From: Metallyticus violacea
Taxonomy: Eukaryota > Arthropoda > Insecta > Mantodea > Metallyticidae
NCBI GenBank assembly: GCA_030762175.1
Contig: CM060834.1
Span: forward strand, 33,540,501 to 33,604,500
Reading direction: 5' to 3'
Length of the DNA: 64,000 nt
Each line of letters opens with the position of its first letter. Position 1 is the stretch's first letter. Below the pieces are notes generated by a model. That model worked only from the letters and a program-made list of their open reading frames with translations. It was not told where the DNA came from and did no database searches. Below are positions 37,632 to 49,912 of this stretch, one piece after another. The translations under genes and the position numbers were made by a program.

Positions 37632-39208
37632 CCAAATCAACTCTATATAAACATTATTTTATTACTAACTGTTAGTAGCTTCAAGAGTATAAGTTCATAT
37701 TAATTTCTGATCATCTTCTGCTATAACAGCAGGAGAGTGAAATGAATGAAGTATGAACTCACAAAATCCTCCTCTAGGCATTACATGTCCCTGGATAGAT
37801 CTTGACTGAAGTGTTATATGCAGAAAAATACAACCATTCACATGCCTCTTAACATTTATCTTCTCCCCTTTTATTCAGTTCTCATTCTTCTCCCTTTTAC
37901 AACATTTGTAAATACTATTAAGTAATGTAAGGGCAGGTTTTTGTCCATTAATGCAAATTTAAATATTTTCATAATTAAAAAGATGATAAATTAGCAGAAT
38001 ATGCTGAACATATGCAGGTGAGCCACTAAACATATTTTTAAATGTTCTATATTCTTGAATTTAGATCCACTAGCCATCATTGCAGTTGTTAATTTGTTAA
38101 TTTAAAAATATTCAACAACCTAGAACCAGCTGATAAACTTTATGTTTAATCAAGTTATTTGACTTCCAGTTTTTGTGAGCTGCCATTATGTTACCCATGC
38201 AAACTTAAACTGTTACAACCCACTTCAAAAGACATTGAAGATCCTAACAACCAGAAAACCTACCCACATTCATATACCATTCTTTCTACCTTCATTGTGT
38301 TACAAGCCTTAGTACAATGTCACAATAGCCCTGCTAAGAATATGAAATTCAACAACAAAAGACAAAGCATATATATCTTAATTATCACACCGATTCAGGA
38401 TGTTTTGAGGACATTAGTCACTACATTTTGCAAAATATGGCCTCTTAAATCCATTGCACACATGTAGCTTTTACATTTTATCCTTGGCCCCATGACATTG
38501 GGAGTTCATCACTTCCAGAGATGCATATGCAAAAGTCCATGTTTCACTTTGAGTACCAAAAGTGGTAATCTCTTAGAGTAAGGACAACACATTTGTTAGC
38601 AAGATATCGAATAATAAGCAAGGTCTGGAGGATTTTATCCTGATTTGTCCACAGAAATAATAATTTTACACTTCATTTTTCAGTTGTATTTCCACAGCTC
38701 ACAAAAAAGGTTGGGGGTAAGAAGGGATCACTTAATATCTAAAAAAATCTGGGCAAGATCACAATGGACTTGAACAAGATTGTCAGATTGTCACTGCTTT
38801 CTTGCAGCTTAATTCCGCAGATCATGCAGGCACACGTCACACATTCGCACATACACATACATTTTTTTTTCTCACAAACTTATTCAAACCTTCCTTTCAA
38901 TTTCATTCTTCATTATTTAAAAATATTTCTAGTAATCCTTTCATTGTAAAACTGTATCTTATGGCACTCTGCACTCTATTAATATGGACAAATTGCACTC
39001 CATCACAAACAGATCTGCAGATCTTGTTCTATGTCCCACTTATGATGTTCTGGGACTATGGTAACTGGCTTTATTCTTCTTAGTCAAAGGATATTCTATG
39101 AAAGCAAGAAAATCACACATAAATTAAATTATACACTTTCTTCTCTTATAAGAAAAATATGATATATTCTGTAATCTTAAAAGAAGTTAGGAACAGTAAA
39201 GTTGTTAC
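37632..39208. other. AT-rich DNA, no gene seen
   Basis: A 102-codon frame at 38159-38467 (+) has no recognised domain and no splice-site support. A small CAC/CACA-rich patch lies near 38830-38865. Confidence 0.4.
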
Positions 39209-39306
39209 ATATACAACTGAGGCAGTATTAGGTGACACTAAAACTTCACTAACTGATTAATTCTAGTGAAGTTTTAGTGTCACCTAATACTGACTCAGAT
39301 GTATAT
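39209..39306. repeat. Short hairpin element, 43-bp arms
   Basis: The inner 27 bp (39225-39251, GTATTAGGTGACACTAAAAC then TTCACTA) is perfectly complementary to 39264-39290, with a 12-nt loop at 39252-39263. The next 16 bp on each side pair with two mismatches. The near-perfect match implies recent origin or selection. It could be a MITE or a source of small RNA. It does not contain the hammerhead-like motif. Confidence 0.85.
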
Positions 39307-39479
39307 GATATATTCTGTTTGCATGCTAAGAGTCAGAAGGTCCTTTGTAATAGCAACTTTAGCTGTAATAATATTCAAACACAAATATTCTGGTCTGAGA
39401 AAATTAGATTTACAAATTTTGAACAGTAAAGAATAAGCATTCTATAATGACTGCTACTGTATTATAGTATATTTTTTTA

Positions 39480-39750
39480 GTTTATTTACAAACACTGTTT
39501 AACATCTCAGGTCATCAGTATCCCATGCAATTCAGGGCATGAAGCAAGCGACAATATTGCTCAGAGGCCTCTTTTTTCCCGGCTTTAGGTTTTTTTATGT
39601 ATAGTAAACCTATGACATGGAACTACAGATTTACTTCCCTTCTGAAGCAAGCCAAGCTTAGGACTTTTATGCCTGAAATAAATGCATCGATCCTGGTAAG
39701 GAATGATTTAAATGATTTCACAATCTTGGGTCTACGAGGTATTTGTGGTT
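39480..39750 (-). mobile_element. SINE family 1 copy, diverged, minus strand
   Basis: The complement carries the family 1 words in order: a degraded head near 39720-39745, then AAGTCCTAAGCTTGG, AGAAGGGAAGTAAATC, TCATAGGTTTACTATAC, GAGGCCTCTGAGCAATATTG and GATGACCTGAGATGTTAAAC. It is more diverged and more CpG-depleted than the copies at 13.8, 27.0 and 58.1 kb, so it is older or lies in methylated DNA. Confidence 0.75.
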
Positions 39751-40429
39751 ACTACTAGACCAACAGAATCGACTATGTGTATTTATCATAGTTGTAGGCA
39801 TGTCTTGGTTGCTCCTTTAAAAACCTAGATTTGATCCATAGTACTCCTAAGGAAATTTGCCAAAGGTGTGGATTTGAAAAGGTGCCATGTTATTCACATA
39901 ACCCTTCTGTCGCACTGTTAGGAACGAAAGCCAACTTGACAGGCTTAGTCCTCTTGTGGGCAGTTGTGCCTGTAGTTGATGATTTTTAAACAATTAACCA
40001 GTATACTTTAGTGTTCCCTCATACTGTAATATAACTTATAAATATTACATTATAGCACTTAGCATATACTATTTTACAGCATTGGTTTTATGAGAGGCAT
40101 ACCAAAAGCAATAAAGCAATGAGTAACAATTTGTTATAAATTATCATGTCGTAGCATTAGAAACAAAAAAATATCATCTTAATCTAAATATTTTTATTTA
40201 CTTCTCCACATAATTTCAATTTCTTTTAACACATTTTTCCTACTGTTCTGAAATTTAAAATATCCTATGCAGTAAAACAAATTTCAGCTAATGCACTGCT
40301 TCTGAACTGCCTCCATTATCTTATAATGTTGGACTCACATCTCATTCTTCTAAAAACATGATTGTCTGATGTCACATCAATGATATGGAAGGGATATAAA
40401 ATAAGTTCCCATTCCATTTTTTTCAACTG

Positions 40430-40770
40430 TTTCTAATATTAGTCAAGAAAAGTGGAGCCAATCATTTATACTGGAGGGTAATCTTCCTGATGGAGTTTGT
40501 AGAAGGTTTGGACATATCTAATCAGCAACATTTATGGTTTGCCCAATTTTCAAAAAGTTAGCAAAAATTCATTTCTTTGCATTCCAGAAAGCAGTGTCCA
40601 TAACCTTCAGAGCTAATGGCATACTCTATTCCAGAAGAATTCAATGGTTCCCTCCATGCCCTGGCATTTTGTTTTAGACATGAAAAGGCAAAACCAGATT
40701 TTGTCACCTTTCATAGTACTGAGAAAAAAACTATCTCTTTTGTTTTGATACCTCTCAAGCAGTTTTAAGA
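40430..40770 (-). mobile_element. Possible mariner-like transposase fragment
   Basis: On the minus strand, broken frames give GDKIWFCLF, resembling the GDETW..... block at the first catalytic Asp. About 70 residues later is YVQTFYKLHQEDYPP, resembling the Y...L..L....P block before QDNAPAH. Only these two patches fit, so the call is weak. Confidence 0.35.
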
Positions 40771-41759
40771 AGAAAAACTAGGATGCTCATGAGTTCCTCA
40801 ATTGAAAAATACTGACTCACTCTGTTAAGTTATATGAACCCTTTTTCTCTGCTTACTTCAAATTCATTCATTCTTTGTTGTGGAATTATAGTAAACATTC
40901 ATTACCAAAGAAGAAATAATCAGTAATTCATGAAAAAATGATATGAAAGATGAAAACATAAGATCTCTCACTGCTGGCTATTACAATTGCATTGTCCTTA
41001 AGAGATATATTAAGCTAACTACATGTTCTCAGAAGGGATGAATATGACTGTTCAAAAATATGATACTAATACCAGCAGATGTGTGAATTTGATCAAGGGC
41101 ATGCAGAAATATGGGATGTCATTTCTGAAAAATTGGTGCTCATGTTGGATGAAATGTATCCAACATGAAAAATAAGTATGAGACCAGTGAATCAAGGTAT
41201 AACGAAGACACAGACATGAAGGATTCCAACAGCGCTATCAAACACCTGAACAAAAGACAAGGATCATGGCTATTATAAATGCACATAATGTGTTGTAATT
41301 TTAATGGAGAGCAATATATTTTAACATGTACTGGGAATATTAGAACTAATATCCAAAGACTGATTACAATAGAATACAAAGTATGAAATATTTATTCTTC
41401 ATTTGGTATTCAGTATTCAAAATATAAAGTAAAATAAAACATTTTATGTTATAGCAACAAATGTAGACCTACTTAAAATCTGAGTAAACATTATCAAGCT
41501 GTTTATTTACATTTTGTTTAGAATATGTAAATCTAGTGTCATTATGATCATGCCTATAGTAAATATATATCTTTTATGTAGAATTTATTATTTTGAGCAT
41601 GTTTGAAATATTTATTAGTCCATTTAAATTGACATGAAGATTGTATACTTCACAGCTAGTAAATTGGAATACTTAAAAAAACACAAATATACATTGCATT
41701 TAGAATCTATATCAAAGAAAAAAATAATAGAGGTAGGTTATATAGTCTCTTGAGAAATC

Positions 41760-43190
41760 TGGGAAGCCTTACAAATGAAGATGAAATTACTGCTTAACTA
41801 AAGTTGTTGAGCTGATCTGTTCAAATAAATGAAAGGACATAGAAAATATAAAACTCTTTCAATAAACAATTAGGAGAATTGAATAAATTTCTCAGCATTA
41901 AGAAATAAAATAGGGAAAAATATACAGTGTATACAGTGTTTGTTGCTTATTTCAAAATACTGTGTGTCAAGGGAAGGGCAGTGTTGGTAAACCAAATTAC
42001 TGAAGAATTGCACTATTGTCAAATACAGGAAAATGTCTCACAGGCATCCTGGCAAGAAGATTACAAGTTTGGGTTGAAGAATACAACATCCTTTTGGAAT
42101 TTCAGATGGACTTCAGAACAGGGAGGAGAACAATGGATAAATTTGTTATCATAAAAACATTAGCGAATAATTATCTAAAAGATAAAAGAGATAAATTGTA
42201 TGTGGCCTTTGTAGATATAGAGAAATCATATGACTGAATAGAGTTACAATTACTTTGGCATAAATTATTCAGTAAAGGAGAAAGTAGGCACTTAGTAAAA
42301 ACACTGAAAGCATTATACAAGGAGAACACCTTTTGTGTTAGGGTAGAGGATGGAGTAGTCAATAGAGAAATATTGCAAAAGAAAGGTCTTAGACAAGGAT
42401 GCAAGTTAAGTTCAATTCTATTCAATTTATATATTTTTTACTGGAAATTGAGAGGAATAATAAATTTTTGACAGCTATGAACTATATTAAGATCCCAGGA
42501 CTACTCTTTGTAGATGATCTAGTTGTAGGTTCAATTATAGTAAATGGTTTAAATCAATTCCTACAGGCGATAGGTAAATATTGTAAATAATGGAGTCACT
42601 CAGGTGAATCAAGAGAAGACACAGATTGTGGTTTTTAAGAAAGGGGGAAAATTAAGCAAATATGAAAAATGGAGAGGGATGAGTAAAGGGTAATCTGTGA
42701 TTGCATTTATCTAGGAGTAAAAATAGATGGAGGAGGCAAATGGGAGAAACATAAGAAATTTGCACCAGCAAAAGGTAAAGGAGCTATGTCAGCTATCAGA
42801 AATATAGAGCACTTGACCTAAACATGAAGTGGATGAAAAAAGTAACATGGTAATAGAAGCTAAAATGATGTATCGTATAGAAGTTTGGGGATTAGATGGA
42901 TGGGAAAACAAGGTTCATGGGAGTTTTGTAGAGAAATATTAGGGTTAACAAATGTAGTTGTAAGGCAGGTAGCCCAAATAGAATGAGGTAGTGTGACAAG
43001 TAAGGGAAGAATGGAAAGAGCACTGAAATATTGGTTTAGAATTCTAAATTTAACAGAACAAATTTGTTAAGACAATGTTTAGAATATCAAGAGAAAGCTT
43101 ATTAAATATAGGATGGATTTTGGTAGAAGTATTTGTGTATCAAGATTACAGGGTCTTTCAAGGACATTATAACAAATACAGTCACTTACC
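41760..43190 (+). mobile_element. Decayed non-LTR retrotransposon (LINE relic B)
   Basis: This is a reverse transcriptase pseudogene with few but clear breaks. About 42016-42237 encodes GKCLTGILARRLQVW, then FQMDFRTGRRTMD, then LYVAFVDIEKSYD (the first catalytic block, usually F.DFEKAFD). About 42380-42430 encodes KGLRQGCKLSSILFNLYI. At 42507-42518 the catalytic box reads FVDD with both Asp kept. About 42705-42745 gives CIYLGVKIDGGGKWEKH, the thumb/C-terminal start. From about 42850 the C-terminal VWGLDGW-like segment follows. The catalytic Asp pair persists but stops and frameshifts make it inactive. It resembles relic A at 13.3 kb in the GCKL..ILFNL block and in composition. 5'-truncated. 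Confidence 0.8.
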
Positions 43191-44224
43191 ACTCATTTTT
43201 CTTCTGTTACAGTTTGCCTACAAAATTTGTTAATAATTACTTTTGGTATGCCACTTGTATATGAACAACTAATAAAGATTAAAAATACAACTAAAATTTA
43301 CAAGTTATTGAGCTACAAAATAGAAATGAAATATATATTTGATTTTTCAAAAGTAAGAGGTAACTTTAATTGCTAATATTTTTTTTTATTTTCTGCACAA
43401 TCTTAAAATTTTGGCCCTGGGTTATTAGGTAAGAACTAAGATTTTTTGTTTCATCAGTTTGTTTTATTTCTTATTGTGGTTATCACACATACTTTCTCTT
43501 TGTGGAAAGAAATGCAAACTCAGGTTTATTCATTGCTATAGCAAACAGCTATAACAACTCCTGCAAACTTTCAGGAGTTGTTTGACTGTATTGTATATAA
43601 AAAGGTTTAAGAGCTGAACTGTCAATTCAAGTTCTTTCCAGAGATCACTAGGTTAATCCAGTAGGTTGTTGATTGTGGAGCTATCTGAAAGAAAGAATGA
43701 TCCTGAGCAAATCTAGCAATTGATGAGTTTAAGAATTCCATTGCACACACTATGACTGTTATTCAAGAACATGACCTCAGAGTTACTGTATATAGCACTG
43801 AAGAGATGCTGTTACTTGCACATGAACATATACAACATCTAGGATGAAGGTATGGCAATGAATGGTGATGCAAAAAATCTCATTTCTTGTGTAATAAGCT
43901 AGAGTCAGAATATTTAGAAAATGAAGAAAATAAAGCAATAACAGTTATTTCTACTTTGGAAAAACCTGGAGAGGAGAGGGGGGAAGGTTTGATATGGGGA
44001 TTAATTTAAATATTAAGATGTTTATATTATTCTATTTTCACAGTGACACTTGAAAGATATAAATATATACATTCAGCATATGATTGATCTAAAGACAGCA
44101 TATCCATTAGGATTGCCAACTCTTTTAATATCCCAATATGGAACATTATTACTTGAGAGTTGACCTAATCTACCAGTATTTTGTTAATGCACTGTACAAT
44201 AAACTTCTGTTAACAATATGTTAA
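43191..44224. other. AT-rich DNA with a short hairpin
   Basis: An 11-bp perfect stem, AACAACTCCTG, lies at 43553-43563 and 43572-43582 with an 8-nt loop. No gene was recognised. Confidence 0.4.
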
Positions 44225-44530
44225 TAAATAATGACTTCCTTCCTCATGATGAGACAGCCCTCATGAGCATAGGCTGACTGCAGCAATTACTGCATCCCCT
44301 ACCTCCATAGACAAAGGGGTAGGGGGGTCATATCAACACTCAGTCACCATCACATAACTTTTTAGATCAAAGGATGCCACCTCTCTAACAAGCAGCTCTC
44401 CAATTGTCCTCATGAGACTGAATGAACTCCATTCCAGACCTCCCTAACTTAGAAAATTTGCAGGTACAAGGAATCAAAACCAGGACTTCACGCAGTGATC
44501 AGCAATGCTGACCACTAGATCAAGGAGGTA
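44225..44530 (-). mobile_element. SINE family 5 copy (tRNA-headed), minus strand
   Basis: On the minus strand a head with A-box-like TGATCTAGTGGTCAGC (complement at about 44509-44526) is followed by a B-box-like GGTTTTGATTCC. The body words are AGTTCATTCAGTCTCATGAG and GACAATTGGAGAGCTGCTTG, and it ends with GGAAGGAAGTCATTATTT near 44225. The body differs from families 1-4. Confidence 0.65.
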
Positions 44531-46560
44531 ATCAGAATAATGAATAGTACAGTAAATGTAAAATACCTAACCTTAACACATTATTTGCTTTTAATATTTA
44601 TTAAACATTAAACAGCTTTGATGATTGCTAATATATGATGATATCAGGAGCATATTTACTTCCTGACAAAATCATAAATCATATAAGTTCCTTTGATTCA
44701 CATAACAGTTAACAGGATTTTTTTATAATTTCAAAAAATTCTTGATAACTATAATTGTAATTTCATGTTATCTTAATTTCAGACTTAACAGGTGGCAAGG
44801 AATACTTGTTTCTATCACTCCATCACAATTATAAAACTTTAAATGGAACTATTAAGTTTTCTGCAAATGAATACGATGCAATATAATTTTAATAATATTT
44901 TATTTTATTAACAACCTATTTTTACTAGACAATGTGAGTGCCCAATTAGTTACAATGTTGCATGTGCTATAGATTCCTGTTCATTATTAGCAGTTAAAAA
45001 TACACCACTCAATGAGTGATATTCTTGTTATATTTCATACAATACCTAATTTAATGATTAATGATGTTAATGGTATTTGTTACAAAATGGTAAATTAATA
45101 TGAGTAATTTGTAAAAAAACTATGAAATGCAAAATTTTTGGCATAATGTTTAAATTTCCATATAGGACATTTTTGAAACCCTCAAATATGGGAAATCCTA
45201 TACAATATCGCATGGTTAATAACTCTAATAGAAGTGCTATAATGCAGTTATATTAAATATTATTTTATGTCATCAATGATGTAAATGTTTTACTGGAACC
45301 ATTTCAATGTTTCCCATAGATGTTTAAAAATGCCACTTTACTATGAAAAATAGCTTTCATGATTTACATTTATCTAGTATTTAATTATTGACTTGTTAAC
45401 TTATCTCTTTTTAAAATACCAAATTAAAAATATTTATAATTATTTCAGGTTTGTTATGAGGTAAGGGAAAGTATATTGCATTATTATGTAGATTTAACTT
45501 ACATTTAATTCTTTATGTTTATTTTCAGTATTTGTTCATCTTAAGTAGTTATATTGAATGTTTTCAAATGTTGAAATAAACTTCATCTACAAGATTTTTA
45601 ATTATAACATGTTTTGGGAACTGAGTCAATAGCTGAAGGGGGGAATAAAGATACCCAAAGCATGTACTAAAAATCCTGTTAGTTAGTTTGTGTTAACTTT
45701 TAAAAGTACTTAATTTGGAGTAATTATAATATTTGAAAGATTTTGATTTTATTAACTAAAATAATATAAGGTACGCTCTTCAAGTGATTAATTAATTAGT
45801 AATATAAGTTGCAAAGTATTTTATTTCACCTTTTAATATTTTAAAAATGGATTAGGATTATGTAACATTTTTAAAGTTATTGAGAGTCATCAAATGTATT
45901 TTGATAATATTTACTAAATTTGATTACATTCATTCATGGAAGCCATAGCTCAATGGCATGAAGGGAACATACAAAACAGCACAAATTTTACACTTGTAAA
46001 TTTTAATGGCCATTTGTAATGTATTAACTTATCTTCTTGTATAAACACTTTTAATAACCTTAGCAAACAATTTTTCAAATTTTACTTACAGCAAGTTTAT
46101 TAACAGTTTATAAAATTTGAATTTGATCATTTCCCATGTATGTTTCTGTTTTCTATTATTAAAATATAAAGCAAGTTACTTACTTTGTAGTATTTATCTA
46201 AGACCACGTCACCACTGTCAGTGCAAGGATGATGAACTGTGCTGCAGAAAGCTTGGAACTTCCCCTACTATTGTAAGCAGTCATGCCAAGGTCCCTTACT
46301 TCTGGCTCTGTGCATACAAATACACAGGTACATATTACTTTTACATTATATGATCAATCCAAATTGTTCACATAATATTGAAACTTTTGTGTCAATTATA
46401 AGTGCATACTATACTATGGTCATCTAAATTCCTTTCACTCTTTGATATGAAATTGTAATGGATAAGCGAAAAATATATATTCCTAAAAGTTATTTAAGTT
46501 AAATAAATCTGGAGAGAGGACACACTGTGAAAAGATAATGAAAAATTACAACTGGAAAGC
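44531..46560. other. AT-rich DNA; one short Cys-rich frame
   Basis: No secure exon. Around 46200-46327 (+) a less AT-rich patch encodes HCQCKDDELCCRKLGTS and runs into an ACACAG/GTACAT donor-like junction at about 46327. A pyrimidine-rich TTTGTAG lies near 46185-46191. This could be a small exon, but nothing else supports it. Confidence 0.25.
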
Positions 46561-47026
46561 ACCAACATGGCTGGCTAAGATTGCTAAGGCTCCAGCCTGT
46601 GAATGGAAGGTTAAGTTTGAATTCCATCAGAACTGTCCTCTGAAGTTTTTTATAGATTTATCTCCAGTACTTATTAATGGTGCATATTGGAACACACACA
46701 GTGAAGCTTTTTAAATGTAAATTATAATTAATCTGTCGTCTAACACACTCTTATGCTTCACTTACTTTTAAATATGGTGGGACTGGTTTCGAAGAGATAT
46801 CCTCCCCATCTTCAACCAACTTGACAAGAGTTGGAGTGGTCAAATTGTTTGAAGATGGAGAGGAAGTCTCTTAAAAACCGGTCCCACTGTATTTATAAGT
46901 AAGTGAAGCATAAGAGTGTGTTAGACTACAAATAATTATAATTTACATTTCATCTCATTCATAATCAGTGTTCATCACCTGTAATGCCACAGTAGTAAAA
47001 ATGGGCTTTAAGCCCTGGAAAAAATA
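46561..47026 (+). mobile_element. SINE family 2 copy interrupted by a foldback element
   Basis: The left part (46561-46712) has a degraded tRNA-like head (GGCTGGCTAAGATTGCTAAG) and B-box remnant TTTGAATTCC. The right part (46951-47026) has TCATAATCAGTGTTCATCAC, GCCACAGTAGTAAAAATGGG and a short A-rich tail. In the intact copy at 26.0 kb these two parts are joined, so the 238-bp inverted repeat between them is a later insertion. Confidence 0.7.
46713..46950. mobile_element. Foldback element 3 with hammerhead-like motifs, inserted in a SINE
   Basis: Arms of about 100 bp starting AAATGTAAATTATAATTA pair with the complement ending at 46950. They include CTAACACACTCTTATGCTTC and ACTTACTT. Both arms carry the shared motif: on the minus strand at 46781-46816 (TTGAAGATG, stem, CGAAACCAGTC) and on the plus strand at 46848-46883 (TTGAAGATG, stem, AAAAACCGGTC). 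The loop between the arms is about 30 bp. Confidence 0.8.
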
Positions 47027-48892
47027 AAGATATGATTGTTTTATATTACAATTATGAAAATTACAATATTAAAATTAATAATTATGGTTTCAAAAGTCAC
47101 TCATTATATAAAAGCAACTCATTATAAAATTAAACTTCATTTCTATTATGAGGAACTTATTTTATTTCTCAAAACCTGCAATTCCCAATGATATGACAAA
47201 TAAAAAGAGCTATCAGCCTATTATACACCTGACAAATTTGGAGAATTTGAAAAACTGAGCAGAAATATAATCATATCTAACATGTAAACACAAATGCTTT
47301 TGAAGATTATAAAGAGAAGAATCATATATTAATAACTTCAACTTATTTTCCTATCTGTTATTTAAGGAATAAGTTTGTATATGAGGAAAAAAGTTTTAGA
47401 CTTCTGTGATCATTGGAAAAGAACTGGCATTTATCTCAAATTTCCATCTCTTTTTCAATTTTAAAGACAATTTCTTCATAATTAAAACACATATACATAT
47501 ATATGCACAGCTTATTTGCAGCAATACAAACATTCAACATTAATGCCATGCATATTCCAGTTATGCACTTTGTATGCAAACAAAAACGTTTTTAATTAAT
47601 TAACAATATTTGCTCTTGCATTCACATACACCAACATGCAATGCAAAAGAGAACTATGGAGCATATATGCATAGGCAATATAGCACATAAATATAAAAAT
47701 AACAATGGCACACTTAAAGTTTAAAATGTACAAATGAAAGAGCCCATAATCTTAAGAACAAATGCTTAAAAGTAGTGAGACAACTGACAAAGTTTTGGTA
47801 TCAGATGGCTTCAAAATTAAACTGAGTTTTATGTCTTTTGTCCATCCCAAATATAGAGCATCACTACTAAGTTACAGAAAATGAATTTGTTTCCTAATGC
47901 AAGGTTTTAAAAGTAAATTTTTCATAAATTAGATAGTGATTTTTCCATCTTAAATACACCATTTTTAATTCTATTTTTACTGTTATATTACTTAATATAG
48001 TATCATACAAAATATTATCTATTCCAATCTTAGTAATTTGCTTTTAAAGAAGGCTATGAGTTCAGATGTTTATGAGAGTAGCTATATTTAGATATTTTTT
48101 CTCTCTCTCTCTCTTTGGCTTTCTTATAACCTGAGGTGAAGCTGCCTCAATTATTTTACTAATAATATGTAATTTATAAAAAATAAAATCATTGTACAAA
48201 ACCCAATTGTATTAGTTGATTTATATTTTCCTGGAACAGTAAATCTGCTTCTTATTAAAACAACTTCTGCAAATATGTGGTTATATCCATATATGCGTAC
48301 ATAAACATTTATAATATATACATACAAAATTTTTTTCAGGTACGGAAAAAATCTGATGTAGTTTTTTTAAACATTAAGGTTGTCAGATATCACTCTTGCT
48401 CGATTATTTAGTGCAGAAGTTTTACTGTCAAATAATATTTGTACTATAAAGCATATGAATATAGAAATTGAAATTGTAATTATAGATGCTATGTATAAAT
48501 GATGTATATTGCATTTTTATTTAAATGTAAGTAAATGTGTTTACAGTACATATGAAAAGTAATGTTCAAGAATAGTATGGTATGCTATAGGGTACTCCAT
48601 TTATAAAAGTGCTAGTATATCAATAGTTATGAAGATATAAGATTAAATGAGGTAATGCATTATAGTTCTGAAGTAAACAACCAACATGGATTGTAAATGC
48701 TAACTGAATTCCTTATTTTCATCTTTATTGTATTTAATAATATATTTTTATTATTATTTATAAATGCGTTAATATCATCACAATATATAAGAGGTTATCT
48801 GTTCTATTATAAAGCACTAAACTCCATTGTTTGCATGCAGCAGTAAATATTTATCATTTACAAGTGGATTTTACTACCTAACTATTGTTTTG
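47027..48892. other. AT-rich DNA, no gene seen
   Basis: Very AT-rich and CpG-poor. A short CT microsatellite lies at about 48100-48114. Nothing else was recognised. Confidence 0.5.
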
Positions 48893-49275
48893 GAGATTGC
48901 TTACATGGTTTAATGGTAGCATTTTCAACTGCTAATAAGGAGATGCTGGGTTTGATTTCCGATCAAATCAAACTGTTTGGTATGACTTCTTCTATTTGGA
49001 GTTTTTTCTTAACCTGAGGAGGTGAATGGCAAATAGCATTGTGACATCAAGCACTCCAAGCTTATTTGTGCCACCATTAATTCATTTCATACAGACTAGA
49101 TTTAAGGAGCTGCACAGGTGTGCCAAACATATAATCTCCACTGGGATAACATGGTGGCACCCTATGAGTATTGCGGCCTCAGAAGTCTGCTACAATAGTG
49201 CTATGCCAGGAAGGAATGACCACAAGTTCATGAGACAATGGGGTGGCATGGGGGAAAAAAAAAAAAGCATCGTTT
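48893..49275 (+). mobile_element. SINE family 4 copy (tRNA-headed)
   Basis: The A box TGGTTTAATGG lies at 48906-48916 and a mutated B box GGGTTTGATTTCC at about 48948-48960. The body carries TTCTTAACCTGAGGAGGTGA, then CTTATTTGTGCCACCATTAA, matching the minus-strand copy at 29.1 kb. It may extend to a run of about 12 A at 49255-49266. The 166-codon frame starting at 49026 is an accidental reading through the SINE body. Confidence 0.75.
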
Positions 49276-49795
49276 TGAATACAAGTGTTATACAGGCAAC
49301 AATGTTGTCAAACGGTGGGCACAGCCTGAATCATGGTCATGGATGTGGGCTAGCTCTCTGTGTATTGCAATGCACATCTTGTATGTATTTCTATTTGGTT
49401 TTGAAAGTGATGCATAAGAATTTGTTGAAAACTCTTATACAGTATCACAAAAGCCAAAGGGTTTCAGGAAGACTAAATGAAGAAAATAAATTTTACTTAC
49501 TATGCCACTTATATAAAATTGGTTAGGTCAAATACATATTTACATCAATGGGCAGCCATGCCCTTATTTTTATATTTGTGATTTCTGGTACATCCCACAT
49601 ATACACATACATATTGACCATTTAATGCTATTGAAACCAATAAACCTTAAACATTCACTTGCAACACCTCTGTATGGATATTCTGGTAGAGGTAAAACAG
49701 TAATACTGCTCAAATAATTATAAAGAGAGACAGAGACAATAAAAAACTAAATAAAAGAGTGACGAAGTGAGAAAGAAAGTGTAATGTGAACTGAC

Positions 49796-49912
49796 CTGCG
49801 AAAACTGCGGGTTCGGGTGAGGGCTCATACAGGGAGTTCTCTGCCGGGTAGAGTGCCAGGAATCAAGAGAAAACAAAACAATCATGAGTATACCAAGCAC
49901 AAGCAACAACAT
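49796..49912 (-). CDS. Candidate signal-peptide first exon, unidentified gene
   Basis: On the minus strand an ATG (complement of 49910-49912) closely follows an in-frame stop and opens a 39-codon frame: MLLLVLGILMIVLFSLDSW, a good hydrophobic secretion signal, then HSTRQRTPCMSPHPNPQFSQ. It ends exactly at CAG/GTCAGT, a strong splice donor (intron starts at 49795), in phase 0. The patch is clearly richer in G, C and CG-containing Arg codons than the surrounding intron-like DNA. No family is recognised, no partner exon was found, and no promoter is evident. It may equally be chance. Confidence 0.3.

Noticed and set aside
49026..49526. 166-codon open frame, the longest in the window
   Set aside because: It starts in a SINE family 4 body and runs through poly-A-containing repeat DNA. 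No domain or splice support.
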